A DNA stretch of 64,000 nucleotides from contig CM064552.1 of NCBI GenBank assembly GCA_032716605.1, forward strand, positions 7,994,525 through 8,058,524, written 5' to 3'. Of this stretch, positions 31,343-43,376 are shown piece after piece; the stretch's first letter is position 1, and the number at the start of each line of letters is the position of its first letter. Both the position numbers and the translations under genes were made by a program. The stretch comes from Paralithodes platypus (taxonomy: Eukaryota; Arthropoda; Malacostraca; Decapoda; Lithodidae). The notes below the pieces were generated by a model, which was given only the letters and a program-made list of their open reading frames with translations, was not told where the DNA came from and did not search any database.

Positions 31343-32534
31343 TGTTATGCGATTTGCTTCAGAGTTCCCCCTCTTATGGATTTTTTGTCAATTATTGGTT
31401 GTATACTAATGTTTAATATGTTATTATGATTATGAGAATTGTCTGTGTTTGGGTTAAAAGGGGTTTACTAGTTTTGTATATGTTTGGGGGTTTTCATTCC
31501 AAGTTGCGAGTTTGTGGTTCAAAGTTCGAGTTTGTGGTTGACAGAGGTTGGATTGCTTTAGATTGTATCACTGATTCACTCTTAGTTTTCCTGTCCTTAG
31601 CTTATGCCCTTCGGGGTTCGAAGCTTGTCAGGGGTATTGACATAGAGATTTTTTTGGGTTTCAATGGTTTTAAAGGTCGAGCCCTAAGAATAAGAGTCAT
31701 AATGTGGTGGTGGTGATCTTGCCAGGGGGGAGTGATAACCAAGCCGCAGTTCACGGACGTTTGGGATCCTCCTTTACTCTCTTGCCACCTCAACCAGATC
31801 TTGGAAGGGAGGATGGTAGAGCACATTCCTGAGACCTGTCTGACAATTGTTGGATGATGAACCTCTCCTATGGTGACGCTGTCCGGGCCATTGGAGTGTA
31901 ATATGTGTGGCGATGCACCAACGTTCGTAGCAGAGATGGTGGTATAGCGCATCCCTTGGACTTGTCGATGTTTGTGACTATGGAGGTGTTCTATGGCGAC
32001 CTGTTATGCTGGAGAACGGGATCCTGATATTGTAGCTGACGGGTGACCAGTGGGGACTGTGGGGGCCATGGCTGTCTGTCTGTGTGGCATTGTTGCTGAT
32101 GTTACGGTCTGCCCTGGCTTATGGGCTCCCACTAATCAATTAGTGTGAGAAACATGTGTTGAACTGCGGATGGAATGTGTTTACAATTCGGATGTCTTTG
32201 TGTTAAAAGGCTATTACAGTGATAATGAGGTGACCATAAAACTGTTCGTGAAACCTATTGAAGCCGTTTTGATGTGTCTTGATGCATAAGTAAATAATGG
32301 AAGAATTAGAACTAATGTGCAACAATTCTAGCAAACCAATTCTCTTGTGCAATGTTATATTCTATAATTTTCTTATTTGTAAATATGTCAATTACTTTTG
32401 TTTTAACTAAAAGTTTAATTATCTGCCAACTTTAATTAACCAAGTATTTAATGTTTGTCCTTTAAGAAACTTATGCAGGACAAAGTAGCCTTTAAGAATA
32501 GTTTATTCTCATGAAAAGAGAAGGGGACGTAACA
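31343..32534. mobile_element. Solo-LTR-like insertion (copy B)
   Basis: Counterpart of 10333-11475 with the same TGTTATG and CGTAACA ends. It is about 50 bp longer, mainly through insertions in its first 600 bases, near the contig start. Confidence 0.5.
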
Positions 32535-32700
32535 ATATCATGCAATGACTTCTTTACTTCAGTGCTGACCACCCAATTCATAGTCACTGCTTTCAGTGTT
32601 CCTACAACCCTCTTCCCTTGTTGCACCCTCTCCTGCACTTCATCCTCCATACTCCCAACTTTACTCATCACACTGCCCAAATACTTAAAGGTGGGTGTGC
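32535..32700 (-). mobile_element. RTE-A LINE remnant, part 2 (copy B)
   Basis: Counterpart of 11476-11640 with the same reading TFKYLGSVMSKVGSMEDEVQ. Confidence 0.8.
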
Positions 32701-32890
32701 ATGCTATTATTTTCCTCCACAATCATTACCGGCAGTGTGCCCTATAGCTTTTGGTGGCAATATTTTCTTCTACAAATGGCTTAATTATTTATATAATGGC
32801 CAAAATAGGATATGGGTGACACTTTTCTGGATTCGGAGTTTAAGCGCTCTGATGACGTATGCCCAGGAACACAACAAGCTCTTCTGACAG

Positions 32891-33065
32891 GTGGAAATGG
32901 AGGATAGTGACAGTAGTTCCGATTCGTTTGCCACTACTGAGGGTGATAACCGTGATTATGGCAAAGAACCTCAAGTGATGAATATTGGTGGTGTCCAGGC
33001 TTATATGTATGAACCTGTAGGACGAGATCCAGCAGCAGGAGAGGAGGGAGAAGCAGCTGTGATTA
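32891..33065 (+). pseudogene. P2RX7-type N-terminal exon fragment (copy B)
   Basis: Counterpart of 11830-12004. First ATG at 32897. It differs at two residues (Asn to Thr after SFA; Arg to Gly in EPVGRD), and the frame stays open up to the MITE. Confidence 0.35.
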
Positions 33066-33274
33066 CCGCCCGCCTTGTTTACACTACTCGGAGCCGCGGC
33101 GGACGCTAGCGATCATGTCCCCGTCTATTTTTTACTGCATTTGGATACCATTATGAAAGCCCGCCCCTCACGCCTCCATGACTTATTGTCATCATCATAT
33201 ACATTGCCAACAGGGTGCAAATAACAGAAAAAATCGCCGTAAAAATAGACGGGAACTTAAACCGCGGCGATCGA
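33066..33274 (+). mobile_element. Truncated GGATGTAGT-family MITE (copy B)
   Basis: Counterpart of 12005-12212. Confidence 0.7.
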
Positions 33275-33440
33275 CTTTTTTTTTTTTTTTTTTTTTAGCC
33301 TAGTTGCTAGTAGTTGAATTTCAGCCAATAAATTTCTTTAGCCTAGGTTAGGCCTATATCCATCGACACTGACTGTATAATTTGGGCTAGGCTTAAGTTA
33401 GCCCATGTTATCCACTCTCCTGACTCCTGAAATTGGCAAG

Positions 33441-33868
33441 CACGTATGGGTGGGAGGGTGGTTTGGGGAATGGTGGGGGGAAGGGAGAAGGGTATTGACT
33501 CGTGTTACAAATATGGAGCCGATTGGTGAGGTAGTTTCGCCACCACCGATTTTCATCTTTTTATGTGATGATCTACGGATAGGCTGGAAGTGGGTGGTGG
33601 GAGGAAGTTGGGGTTGTGGTGGGGGGAAGACAGAAGGGTAGGGGACTTGTCACACAAATATGGAACCACTTGGTGCAGTCGTTTCGCCGCCACATATTTT
33701 CCTTTTTTTCCTTTGTGATGGCCTGATGCGGCGACCCATGGTCGGCGAGTGGATTGGGGGAGGGAGTTGGGGTGGTGGTAGCAAGACGCCAGAAGGGTAA
33801 GGTACATGTGGTAGAAATATGAAAGCTATAGGTGCAGTCGTTTCGCTGCTACAATTTTTTTTCGGCGA
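33441..33868 (+). repeat. Three-unit tandem repeat (copy B)
   Basis: Counterpart of 12378-12806, with the same three units. Confidence 0.7.
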
Positions 33869-33886
33869 GTCCGTATATATACGGAC
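33869..33886. repeat. Perfect 18-bp palindrome (copy B)
   Basis: GTCCGTATATATACGGAC, identical to 12807-12824. Confidence 0.6.
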
Positions 33887-33926
33887 CTGGCACTGGGCGT
33901 GACAAGACCCCAGTCCGTATAGGCAA

Positions 33927-34161
33927 TCAGCGGGTGCATCTAGCCATACCCATACTCCACTGCACTTTATTGTCAAAGCATTCATCACGAAAATGTCCAT
34001 TGCCTATGAAGCTTGTTTTGGGCTTTGCCTCCCACACTCTGGTTCTTTGTATAAACTTCACCCCTTTGTTACAATGGTATGGATCACTTTGGAAACTTGT
34101 GTAGTGCTATGCTTGGTCCAGGGATGTTGATACACCCGAAAACAGCACACCTATCCACCAT
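33927..34161 (-). pseudogene. THAP-domain exon, damaged (copy B)
   Basis: Counterpart of 12865-13098. Copy B has an extra T in the run near 34087 that shifts the frame. It also changes the zinc-ligand Cys of CNGHF to Gly, Trp to Gly in KWVKF, and Asn3 to Asp. Copy A is intact at each of these, so copy B is either a damaged allele or carries consensus errors. Confidence 0.6.
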
Positions 34162-34372
34162 TTTTGCTATACTTGCTGATGTTTACTTCCCAAATGTTTG
34201 CCTGGGCGTACGTCACATCCTCACGTGAGTACTAGTTGCAAGGGGTCGCAATTCAATATCTATTTTTTATTTGTTTTCTAATTGACGATTAGTTTTGACA
34301 AAGGAGTAGTCAGGTTGATTACTGGAGATCTAAACATCTCTTTAAATACATTATAAATTAATTTTAATTTCG

Positions 34373-35095
34373 GACGCCCCCCACCACCTTTAAATAAGCT
34401 GACCTTCTCCAAAACCTCACACTGTGACTGCACCCCTTTCAGGTTCTGTTTCTCGTACACGGTTCAAAACATACTTACCAGACCCCGTAACTCTCACTCA
34501 ATATCACTCATCAGCAACAGCAGTACAGGAACTTCCACTTATTTCCTTGTCTTATCAGGGGTAGACCAACATCCACTGCTGTTCCTTTTATTTAGTTCAT
34601 GAAACCATCCTACATACTGTATACATTAAACAACCATGGAGACATCACACACCCTAGCTTTAACCCAACATTCAGATCAAAGAACTTGCTCTGTTAATTT
34701 TCCATACGCGCTTTGCCTTTGCACCTCATACATGCTCTTTACCGCTTTCAGCAACTTACTATCTACTCCGTATATTCTCATAACTTTCCACAGACCTTCT
34801 CTATCAACTCTGTCATAGGCTTTCTCCAAGGCCATAAAGGCAGTATACTGTACAACTTTTGTCCCTTCGCCAAACATTTCTCAACTACATAGTTCAAGGA
34901 GAAAATCTGGTCTACACACCCTCTTCCCTTCCTAAACCTTACACATCCTCTCCCCTTCCTAAACCCTCACCTATCCATTTCTCCGTTCTTACTCTCATTC
35001 TCTCGATCACTACTCTACTGAACATTTTCCCTACTATGCTTAGGAGACATACTGGTAACCCCTTATGATTGTCACACACTCCTCTCTCCCCTCTA
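34373..35095 (-). mobile_element. RTE-A LINE remnant, RT core (copy B)
   Basis: Counterpart of 13310-14035, including FMALEKAYDRVDREGLWKVM. Confidence 0.8.
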
Positions 35096-36027
35096 TAAAT
35101 TAAATACTGTACACAAATATATTTAGTAACTAGATTACATATTACCTACAGTTATATTTTATTACATGATATAAACAAATTATTTAATTTTCAAAAAGTG
35201 GACTGCAGGTTTCACCAAAATGATTTTGAACCATAAAAAAAAAAAAAAAAAAAAAAACGACTGTCTATTCAAAATCAATAATAAGAGTGACCATTCTGAA
35301 GAGTGCTCATATTTTGTTGTACCTTACAAAGTGACTAAGCTTTAGTATTCATCTTACTGCAATGAGGCATAATACTGTACTGCACTGTATAAATATGGCT
35401 TGACAAAATAAATGAAAGTGGCTAGGGTGGTATACAGCCCAAACTCATGCTTTCTTCTCCAATTTGTTGCTTGTCTAAGGTTTATGAGCCAACTGTACTT
35501 GTACATTTACTATACCGTATATTTGTATCTAATATTTGTTATGGTTATGGACCAGTAATGACTTACCTTGGAAAGTAACAACTTCTTTTCAGGACTAGTT
35601 GGTGCCATTATTGCTTAATAATCACAATACAGTACTTGAGCACCGTCATATATTCTTCTGGTTGTACTGTACTGTACTGTAATACGGTACAGTACCGGTA
35701 TCAGTAATTTTCTCCTTTGGTGGTGATGTAATCTCATTTCTGTCACATTCTGTTGGTAAAATTACTATATTAGTGATATCAGAATGCTGAAATACAAAAA
35801 GGCAAACAAATATAATACTTCCACTACCAATACCAAATCCCCTGGGCCATCACATTTGTGGAGGAAAAAGATTATGCTACATATCCTACAAGCTACATGT
35901 CATACATAGCATTGATAGCAATTCAAATAGGGGATGGCGTAAGTATGGACCAACAGTCCTCCTATTCAATAAAGTCTTGTTATGGCACTGTCTTGTAGCA
36001 CTGTTAAGGATAGTCGATGCAGATACT
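35096..36027. other. No gene; poly-A and CTGTA-type repeats (copy B)
   Basis: Counterpart of 14036-14968. Confidence 0.5.
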
Positions 36028-36110
36028 GTCTATCTATTGCCGGACGCCTTACTCCCCTTTAAGAGGGTGGTCATACACAAAATGCCCCCAAGTTGACCTG
36101 TCCCCCATGA
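36028..36110 (-). mobile_element. RTE-A tail remnant (copy B)
   Basis: Counterpart of 14969-15050. Confidence 0.5.
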
Positions 36111-37015
36111 GGACAATCCGTGCCAGTATATTCAAGGACTTACACTTACAGGATTAACTACTCAACTTAAGGTCCATTCGAGTCCGAGGCCTCTATGCAT
36201 CTTTCAAGCACTATTATTTCAACAGTGGTGGGTGGCTTGTCCATCCACCAACCTGTTTCACCCTTAGGTGATGCAGTAAGGATTTGTATACCGGTAAGGT
36301 TTACTCCCCTAGACAGGCTAGACGGGTTGCTGACCAAGGCTGACAAGTCCCATCCACCCGAGATATTACAGAGGGAATTTGTTTAGTCTTGCTGAGGCAC
36401 TGTTAGCACTATACCAACTTCTGCTACAGTAATAACATGATGGGACAGTGTTACTAGCTACTGTAACTTCACCTCCAATTGCTGAAAAGGCACCCTCATC
36501 CGATCCATTACAATGTAATGGAAAACTATGTCAAATTATTGTATGTTTGTATGTATCCCTTGCTCAACTCTTAATTTTTGAAGTACCAGTATAGTTGTAG
36601 TCTTAATGGCACATATAGCATGACATTGATGTACAGTAGTATTTAGGCTAGAATATGACAATACCTGGACAGTATAGTATAGGTATATAAAATTAGTGGG
36701 TATGAGACTAGACATGGGTACTCAGGGAGTCCCAGAGAAGGTTTTAGTAAAATATACTGATATTATTTTTAAAGTGGTTTTATCACACCTGCTTTACTCG
36801 TTCACCCTTGGTATGCGATCCCCGTAGAGTTAATTATCATAGTGCTACCTCAAGATTGGGATATGATGTGCAAAAGGTATGGGTACCTCGGATAATACAG
36901 TACTGTACTGTACTTATATACAATAACAATGGTTTAAAGTCCTTTTCCATTACACTGAAATTAGCTGAGAGCCTCAGACACAGACACGGCATATTTTAGG
37001 CAATTGGATTGTAGT
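36111..37015. other. No recognised feature (copy B)
   Basis: Counterpart of 15051-15954. Confidence 0.45.
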
Positions 37016-37096
37016 AGGAGCTGGCATAGAATTGGTGGTAGTGTTCGAAATTCGTACAGTAAAGTGGAGACCTGGGGATCGATACCCCACTGGGTG
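37016..37096 (+). repeat. Possible tRNA-derived SINE head (copy B)
   Basis: Counterpart of 15955-16035, with the same perfect T-arm TGGGG-ATCGATA-CCCCA. Confidence 0.35.
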
Positions 37097-37204
37097 GGGG
37101 ATGGACTCCCAACCCCTCTATGCAATGGTGGACATCAGAGGTGCAGTAGACCAATGTGTCCATATACAATGAGAATGCTAGCACCTGATCAGCATGATCG
37201 GGTA

Positions 37205-37680
37205 GAATGTAGAATTCGGGCCTACCGCCAGCCTTGTTTACACTACGCGGAGCGGCGTCGGGCGCTTGCCATCGCGTTCCCGTCTATTTTGACAGCCTTT
37301 GAATACAATAATAGGTTGAGGGGGCATTCACATATTGTCATCATCATATATATTGCCAGCAGGGGGCAAATAACCACAAAAATCGCCGTCATAATAGACG
37401 CGAACTTAACCACGGCGATCGACAAATGTAAACATGACGGTGGCGGCGTCGGACGCTTGCAGTCAAGTTCCCGTCTATTTTGAATGCCATTGGATACAAT
37501 AATATGTTGAGGGGGGGAAAAGCCCCCCCCCTTCACCCCCTTATGATATATTGTCATCATATATATTGCCAGCAGGGGGCAAATAACCGAGAAAAAAAAT
37601 CGCCGTCAAAATAGACGTGAAGTTAACCGCGGCGATCGCCCTATGTAAACATGACGACTGTACGCCCGGAAACTACATCC
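37205..37680 (+). mobile_element. Two-unit GGATGTAGT-family MITE array (copy B)
   Basis: Counterpart of 16144-16619, nearly identical. Confidence 0.75.
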
Positions 37681-37950
37681 ATCCCACATGATCTAGCTGC
37701 TTGCAATGGTTACAGACTAGGCTATATTCCTACTCACAGTCATTCGAAGTTTCCAACCTAAACAGAGTTTGGAAAGAACAAGGAACAAAGTACTGTACAG
37801 TACAAGTGTACAACTATACAGCACTTATCAAGTTAATATTTTATGTACACCCAACCGCTACGGTAATCCAGATATCATAGTAATTTAGAGCTGGAGACAC
37901 ATGCCGAATAGGCCACTTCCAAAATTTTGTTAGTACTGTATTTCATTCCA

Positions 37951-39049
37951 TATTATGGGTCTTGGAGGCGCTGTCTAGAGTTTTTAGAGGCGGACTCCCG
38001 TTGGAACTGTTTTATGCAGACGATTTAGTCCTAATAGCTGACAGTATGCAGGATGCTGAGGCCAAATTCAGAGAGTGGAGAGAGGGCATGGCGAGCAAGG
38101 GTTTAAGAGTTAATATTAACAAAACCAAGGTTATGCATTGTAGTTTGAGACGAGGCAATGTGGAAAAGAGCGGTGCATACCATGTGCAGTGTGTGGAAAG
38201 GGAGTGGGCGTTAACTCAATTCAATGTAGCATCTGTCGATGTTGGGTACACCATGGGAGTAAGCGCTGTAGTAGAATAAAGGGGGCCCCTGGCCCCCTGC
38301 CGAAGGATAAGTCAGAAATAGAGAAATTTGAGTGCGTAGTGTGCAAAGGCGAGCTTGTGTTAAGTGATGATCCTGTGGCTGTGAATTTTGGAAATGAGTC
38401 TTTGGAGCTGGTGAACAAGTTTTGTTACCTAGGAGATACCATCTCTGCCGGTGGCGGGCCGAGGCTGCCACTGTTGCTAGAATTAGGTGTGGCTGGGGGA
38501 AATTCAGAGAATTGATGCCAATCCTGACCATGAAAAGAATGCCTCTCCCCCTGAAGGGAAGGTGTATGCCTCATGTGTTAGAAGTGCAATGACGTATGCC
38601 TCAGAAACATGGGCCGTTAAAGTAGAGGATGTCAACAGAATGGAGCGTAATGAGATGAGAATGGTGAGATGGATGTGTGGGGCCAGGCTACAGGATAGAA
38701 TAACAAATGTTGAGCTGAGGAGACGTTTAGGTATAAAGAGTATTAGCGAGGTGATGCGTACAAGTAGACTGGGATGGTATGGACATGTGGAGAGAATGGA
38801 TGAAAAAAATTGGGTGAAAAAATGCAGGTCTGTGATTGTGGAGGGAGCTGCACCAAGGGGTGGACCGAGGAAGACCTGGGATCGGACTATACGCGCCGAT
38901 CTCAAATCCAAGAACTTGACAAGTGAAGCAGCCCTTAACAGGGTTGCCTGGAACGCCGCCATTAGGACAAGAGACTGAAACTGCACTTATGTGTGGAACA
39001 CTCAGTCTTAAAATGTTATGTATGTATGTATGTATGTATGTATGTACCT
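37951..39049 (+). mobile_element. RTE-B LINE with PHD-like finger (copy B)
   Basis: Counterpart of 16890-17988. The frame through MEALSRVFRGGLPLELFYAD is intact here and broken in copy A. The CAVCGKG finger is shifted here (one C fewer near 38180) and intact in copy A. RIKGAPGPLPKDKSEIEKFE is open here. Single-base losses near 38455 and 38562 break the C-terminal part. The tail is (TATG)n. Confidence 0.85.
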
Positions 39050-39149
39050 AACACACTATACACAACAATAGGCAGTTAGGCTAGCAACCCTTCCCCGAAA
39101 ACAAGCAAGATAATCAAATAAATTTTCTCAATGGTGGCCATCCCGGTAA

Positions 39150-39423
39150 GGATGTAGTATTCGGGCGTATCGCCTACCTTGTTTACACTACATGTACTTG
39201 TACGCTCGCGATCATGTTCCTGTCTATTTTGATTGCCGTGGGATACAATAATAGGTTGAGGGGGCTCACCCCCCCATTACTTATTGTCATCAACTCATCA
39301 TCATATATATTGCCAGCAGGGGGCAAATAACATAACAAAAATAGCTGTCAAAATAGACGGAAACATAACCGCGAGCGCACGACCAATGTAAACATGACAA
39401 CCGTACGCCCGGATACTACATAC
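39150..39423 (+). mobile_element. GGATGTAGT-family MITE (copy B)
   Basis: Counterpart of 18091-18364. Its last bases differ slightly (ACTACATAC in place of ACTACATCC). Confidence 0.78.
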
Positions 39424-39514
39424 TTCCTCGCCATCCCCTCAGGGATCATGGCGTCCAGGCCCAGCTGCTCCAGTAATAGTTAGATAGGCAATACTGTATA
39501 TTCCTGCTGGCTGC

Positions 39515-39589
39515 TGCAGACAGTGGCTAGGTCAGTAGCGTGTTAACTGCTGATTGAAGGGTCGGCAGTTCGATTCCATCCCCTGCCAC
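39515..39589 (+). repeat. tRNA-derived SINE head (copy B)
   Basis: Counterpart of 18456-18529. Confidence 0.55.
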
Positions 39590-40883
39590 TGATAGATATG
39601 AAGAGTTTGGATGCTCAGGTCTAACAATTCATGGCAAATGTCCAGTAAAGTCCCTGTAACAAGGGCACGTCCTAACCCTGTCAATCAGGGAGTGTACGGA
39701 CAGTACGGCATCATAAACTGCCCCACCATGTTATCAGTAATGCAGTAACTGGGAACCTGGTTAGGCTGGCTGATGAGAGAGAAGGCTGGAGATCCATGGT
39801 TGCCGATATCACTTGACTGGCAGTGGCATTCCTGTAAAGGTAATCAAATGTGACATTACGCCCGCTAACACAACACTTACCAATTACCATAGATTGTATC
39901 AATGTACAGTAAATATAAAAATATATCATAGGCTAGGTCCAAATGGATTATGGACTATATATACCCTGTTCCAAATAGGTAGGCCAAGGCCAATTATGAA
40001 CCCTATCCTTTATAACTAAAAAAGGGCTAGCCTAGAGCAAATGGGCTGCAAATGTCCCCAGTCCACACCACACCTAGCCTAGGCCTAGCCTATTCCCTGG
40101 CTAACTAGGCTAGGCCTATTCCCAATTATTAAAAATATTACCTCGATTACTCTAGTTATTTGAGTTATAGAGGTTAATGTTCAAGAGTTCTGGACTCTTT
40201 ATTTGGAACAGGGTAGGCCTATAGGCCTAGCCTAGGCATAGGTTAACAGCAATTTTACCTTGTCTTTAGTTTCATGTGTTTTCTAGTAGCCTAAAGGCTA
40301 ATATTCCAAATTTTACGACTGGCTGACGGTGAAATAATAGCCTACTACATAAACAACATTTTAACACCAAGGATTTCACAGCTGCAAGAACTTGAATACA
40401 ATATTAGAGTAGACCTAGGCTATACGAAAATCTGACAGGTAATGGGTGACAGGAGTAGAGATCGCTTTAAATAACAAAATATATTGTATCAGCTGATTCG
40501 CATGGGAGCCGAAACACTTTATACTTATGCTATTATCTATATTTTCTGGGGAGTGTTAGCCATATCATTAGGTAAAATTATGATAATTGACCACCCAGCT
40601 TCATCAAAACCTATCTATACTACATACAATCAACATATGTTAAACTAATTTGACCAGGAACGTATAATTTTTTCAACCGGACATCAGCCAAAGAAAGTAA
40701 AAAGGCTAATCTTTTTGGCTCCATTCCTGTGGGCCAAACTAGGTTATGATTCTGAGGTAAAGAAGTGCTCAGGTATAAACCATTATAATATAGGTTTATT
40801 CTGATATATATTTTGTAATTATCTTAATTTACGAATTGTGTTAGGAATAGGCTAAGCTAGGCCAAATATTTTGTTTTCGGGAT
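39590..40883. other. No gene; TAGGCC-rich sequence (copy B)
   Basis: Counterpart of 18530-19823. Confidence 0.5.
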
Positions 40884-41575
40884 GGATGTAGAGTTCGGGC
40901 ATACGGTCGTCATTGTATACATAGGGCGATCGCCGTGGTCGCACTTACGGTAGCATTCAAGGAGACTACTGCAGGACTTCTTCTTCTTCTTACCTCTGAC
41001 CGGGTATAGGCTATCCTAGTGTTTACTACCCTATACCCCTTTGAAAGGACATTAGCCTAACCTAACAACCTTACCTAACCTAACCTAGTATTATAGGTGG
41101 GGGCTGCCGCCCCCACACCCCCGCTTTGACTTAGATTTTTGGTGTATTTGTCTGTGAAGTGGGTATTTTTCAATTTGTTGATAACGAAAATCCTCCATGC
41201 GGACTATATGGAGAAAAATATGGCGAATCTATTGGTGCCTATTTTCCCTAATAAAGTGTTTCTCATAACGTCGCACTAGTGTCCTTGAATATTATCGCAC
41301 TTACGTTCCCGTCTATTTCGACGCTATATTTTCTGCTATTTGCCCCCTGCCATTACTACATGAATACTAGGTTAGGTTAGGTTAGGTTAGGTTAAAATAG
41401 ACGGGAACATGATGGGAAAGGTCCGACGCAACTACGCGTAATGTTGTTATTGTTCCCCAAGCTGCCTGGCCGAACAGCCCCAAGGCCCCGAGCAACTTAT
41501 AGCTGCTATAACAAAAAGTGCTCAAATACTACGCGTAATGTAAACAAGATAGCGGTACGCCCGCTCACTACATCC
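40884..41575 (+). mobile_element. Composite GGATGTAGT-family element (copy B)
   Basis: Counterpart of 19824-20515, with the same CCTAA/hairpin module, TTAGG run and AAC-tailed fragment. Confidence 0.65.
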
Positions 41576-41699
41576 TACCCTTGTTATTTAGCAGGCTATT
41601 TTGAGGGTACCCTAGCCTAGGCCTTTTTTATATTTTATATTTTATATTATATATTTTTTGTATAATACTGCATAGACTAACTGGTGCAGTTTAAATATA

Positions 41700-41900
41700 G
41701 TGGTGGCGGCGGACGCTTGCGATCATGTTCCCGTCTATTTTGACTGCCATTGGATACAATAACATGTTGAACGGGGGCTTTGCCCCCCCCCAACCCCCCC
41801 CCCCCCCATGACATATTGCCGTCAAAATAGATGCAAACTTAACCGCGGCGATCGACCTAGCCTATGTAAACATGACGAACGTACGCCCGGACACTACATC
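41700..41900 (+). mobile_element. GGATGTAGT-family MITE lacking its left end (copy B)
   Basis: Counterpart of 20640-20841. Confidence 0.7.
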
Positions 41901-42047
41901 AATCCCGATGTTTCTCGTCACACTCTCCAGCACATCGATATCCATACAATAACACTCACATACTTCCTTGTTCGTCTGTATATCTCTATGTGGCTTGACA
42001 AGCACTTCTGTAGTACAGTACAGTAACTCATTGCCACCCCTCTCACT
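41901..42047 (-). mobile_element. RTE-A LINE remnant, C-terminal part (copy B)
   Basis: Counterpart of 20842-20990. Confidence 0.68.
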
Positions 42048-42547
42048 ACATACATACATACATACTGTCATTCAAGTTTAAAGACCGTTTTGTCCACAGA
42101 GAATATGGTTACAGTCTCACGTCCTAAATGGCAGCTTTCCAGGCGGCCCTGCCAAGGGCTGCCTCTGTTGTAAAGTTCTTTATTTTGAGATCGGACCGGA
42201 GTACCCGAGCCCACATCATTCTAGGTCCACCCCTACGCGCAGCTCCCCCCACGTTCACGGTCCGGCATTTCTTCACCCAGTTCTGATCATCCATTCTCTC
42301 CACATGTCAAAACCAACCAAGTCGGCTCGTGCACATCACTTCACTGACACTCCTAATGCCCAGACGCCTTCTCAATTCCTCGCTCGATACCCTGTCCCTA
42401 AGTTTCCTAAGATTAACCCCACACATCCATTGCACCATTTTCTACTCATACCGTTCCATTCTATTGATATCCTCCACTTTAACCGGCCACGTCTCTGAGG
42501 CATAGGTCATCGCGTTCCTAGCGCACGAGGTATACACCTTCCCTTGA
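42048..42547 (-). mobile_element. RTE-B LINE 3' end inserted in RTE-A (copy B)
   Basis: Counterpart of 20991-21490, starting with (CATA)n. Confidence 0.8.
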
Positions 42548-43226
42548 GATCCCTCTTGATTAGTGTAAGGCCCTCCAACAATATCCATGCATCACTTCCG
42601 TATGTCAATGTCGGGATTACCACACTATCATGCAATGACTTCTTTACTTCCATGCTTACCACCCTATTCATTGTCACTGCTTTCAGAGTTTCTACAACCA
42701 TCTTTCCCTGTTGTACCCTCTCTCGCACTTCATCTTCTGTACTCCTATTTATACTCATCACACTTCCCAGATACTTAAATGTGCTGACATTTCTCTATTG
42801 TCTGACCATTTAACTGCGCCTCACACTCTGTAACTCCATCCCTCTCAAAGACCATAACCTTACTCTTCGCCACATTGATCTTCAGGTTCCGTTTCTGACA
42901 CACAGTTCCAAACATACTGTACAGTATTTACCAAGCTCTGTTACTCCCACTCATTATCACTCATCAGAACTGTAACATAGTAAACTCCACAGGCAACTTA
43001 CACTCACTCCCTTCCCTTACCAGGGGTCCCCTACTCCAACATCCATTGCTCTTCCTTGTATTTCTTTTATAATTCCAACCACATAAGTGCTGAACACACC
43101 ATTGCTTCAGCCTAACGTTGATTCAGATTAAAGAACTCTCTCTGTTCATCCTCTATGCGCACTGCTGCCCTTGCACTGGCATTCATACTATTCACCGGAC
43201 CAGTTTCCAGCAACTTACCAACTACT
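42548..43226 (-). mobile_element. RTE-A LINE remnant, upstream part (copy B)
   Basis: Counterpart of 21491-22170. An extra T near 42791 shifts the frame relative to copy A. Confidence 0.8.
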
Positions 43227-43376
43227 ACATATGACAACATTTATGTTAATACTGTAAACACCTTGTGCTTGCTAGTATGCATAAGCTTTGATAGTATCAC
43301 TAAATAATACCATGTTATACATACAGTATGGCAGAGGCTTAATGATATTGTACAACTTTCCAATTTTCAGCCTGTG

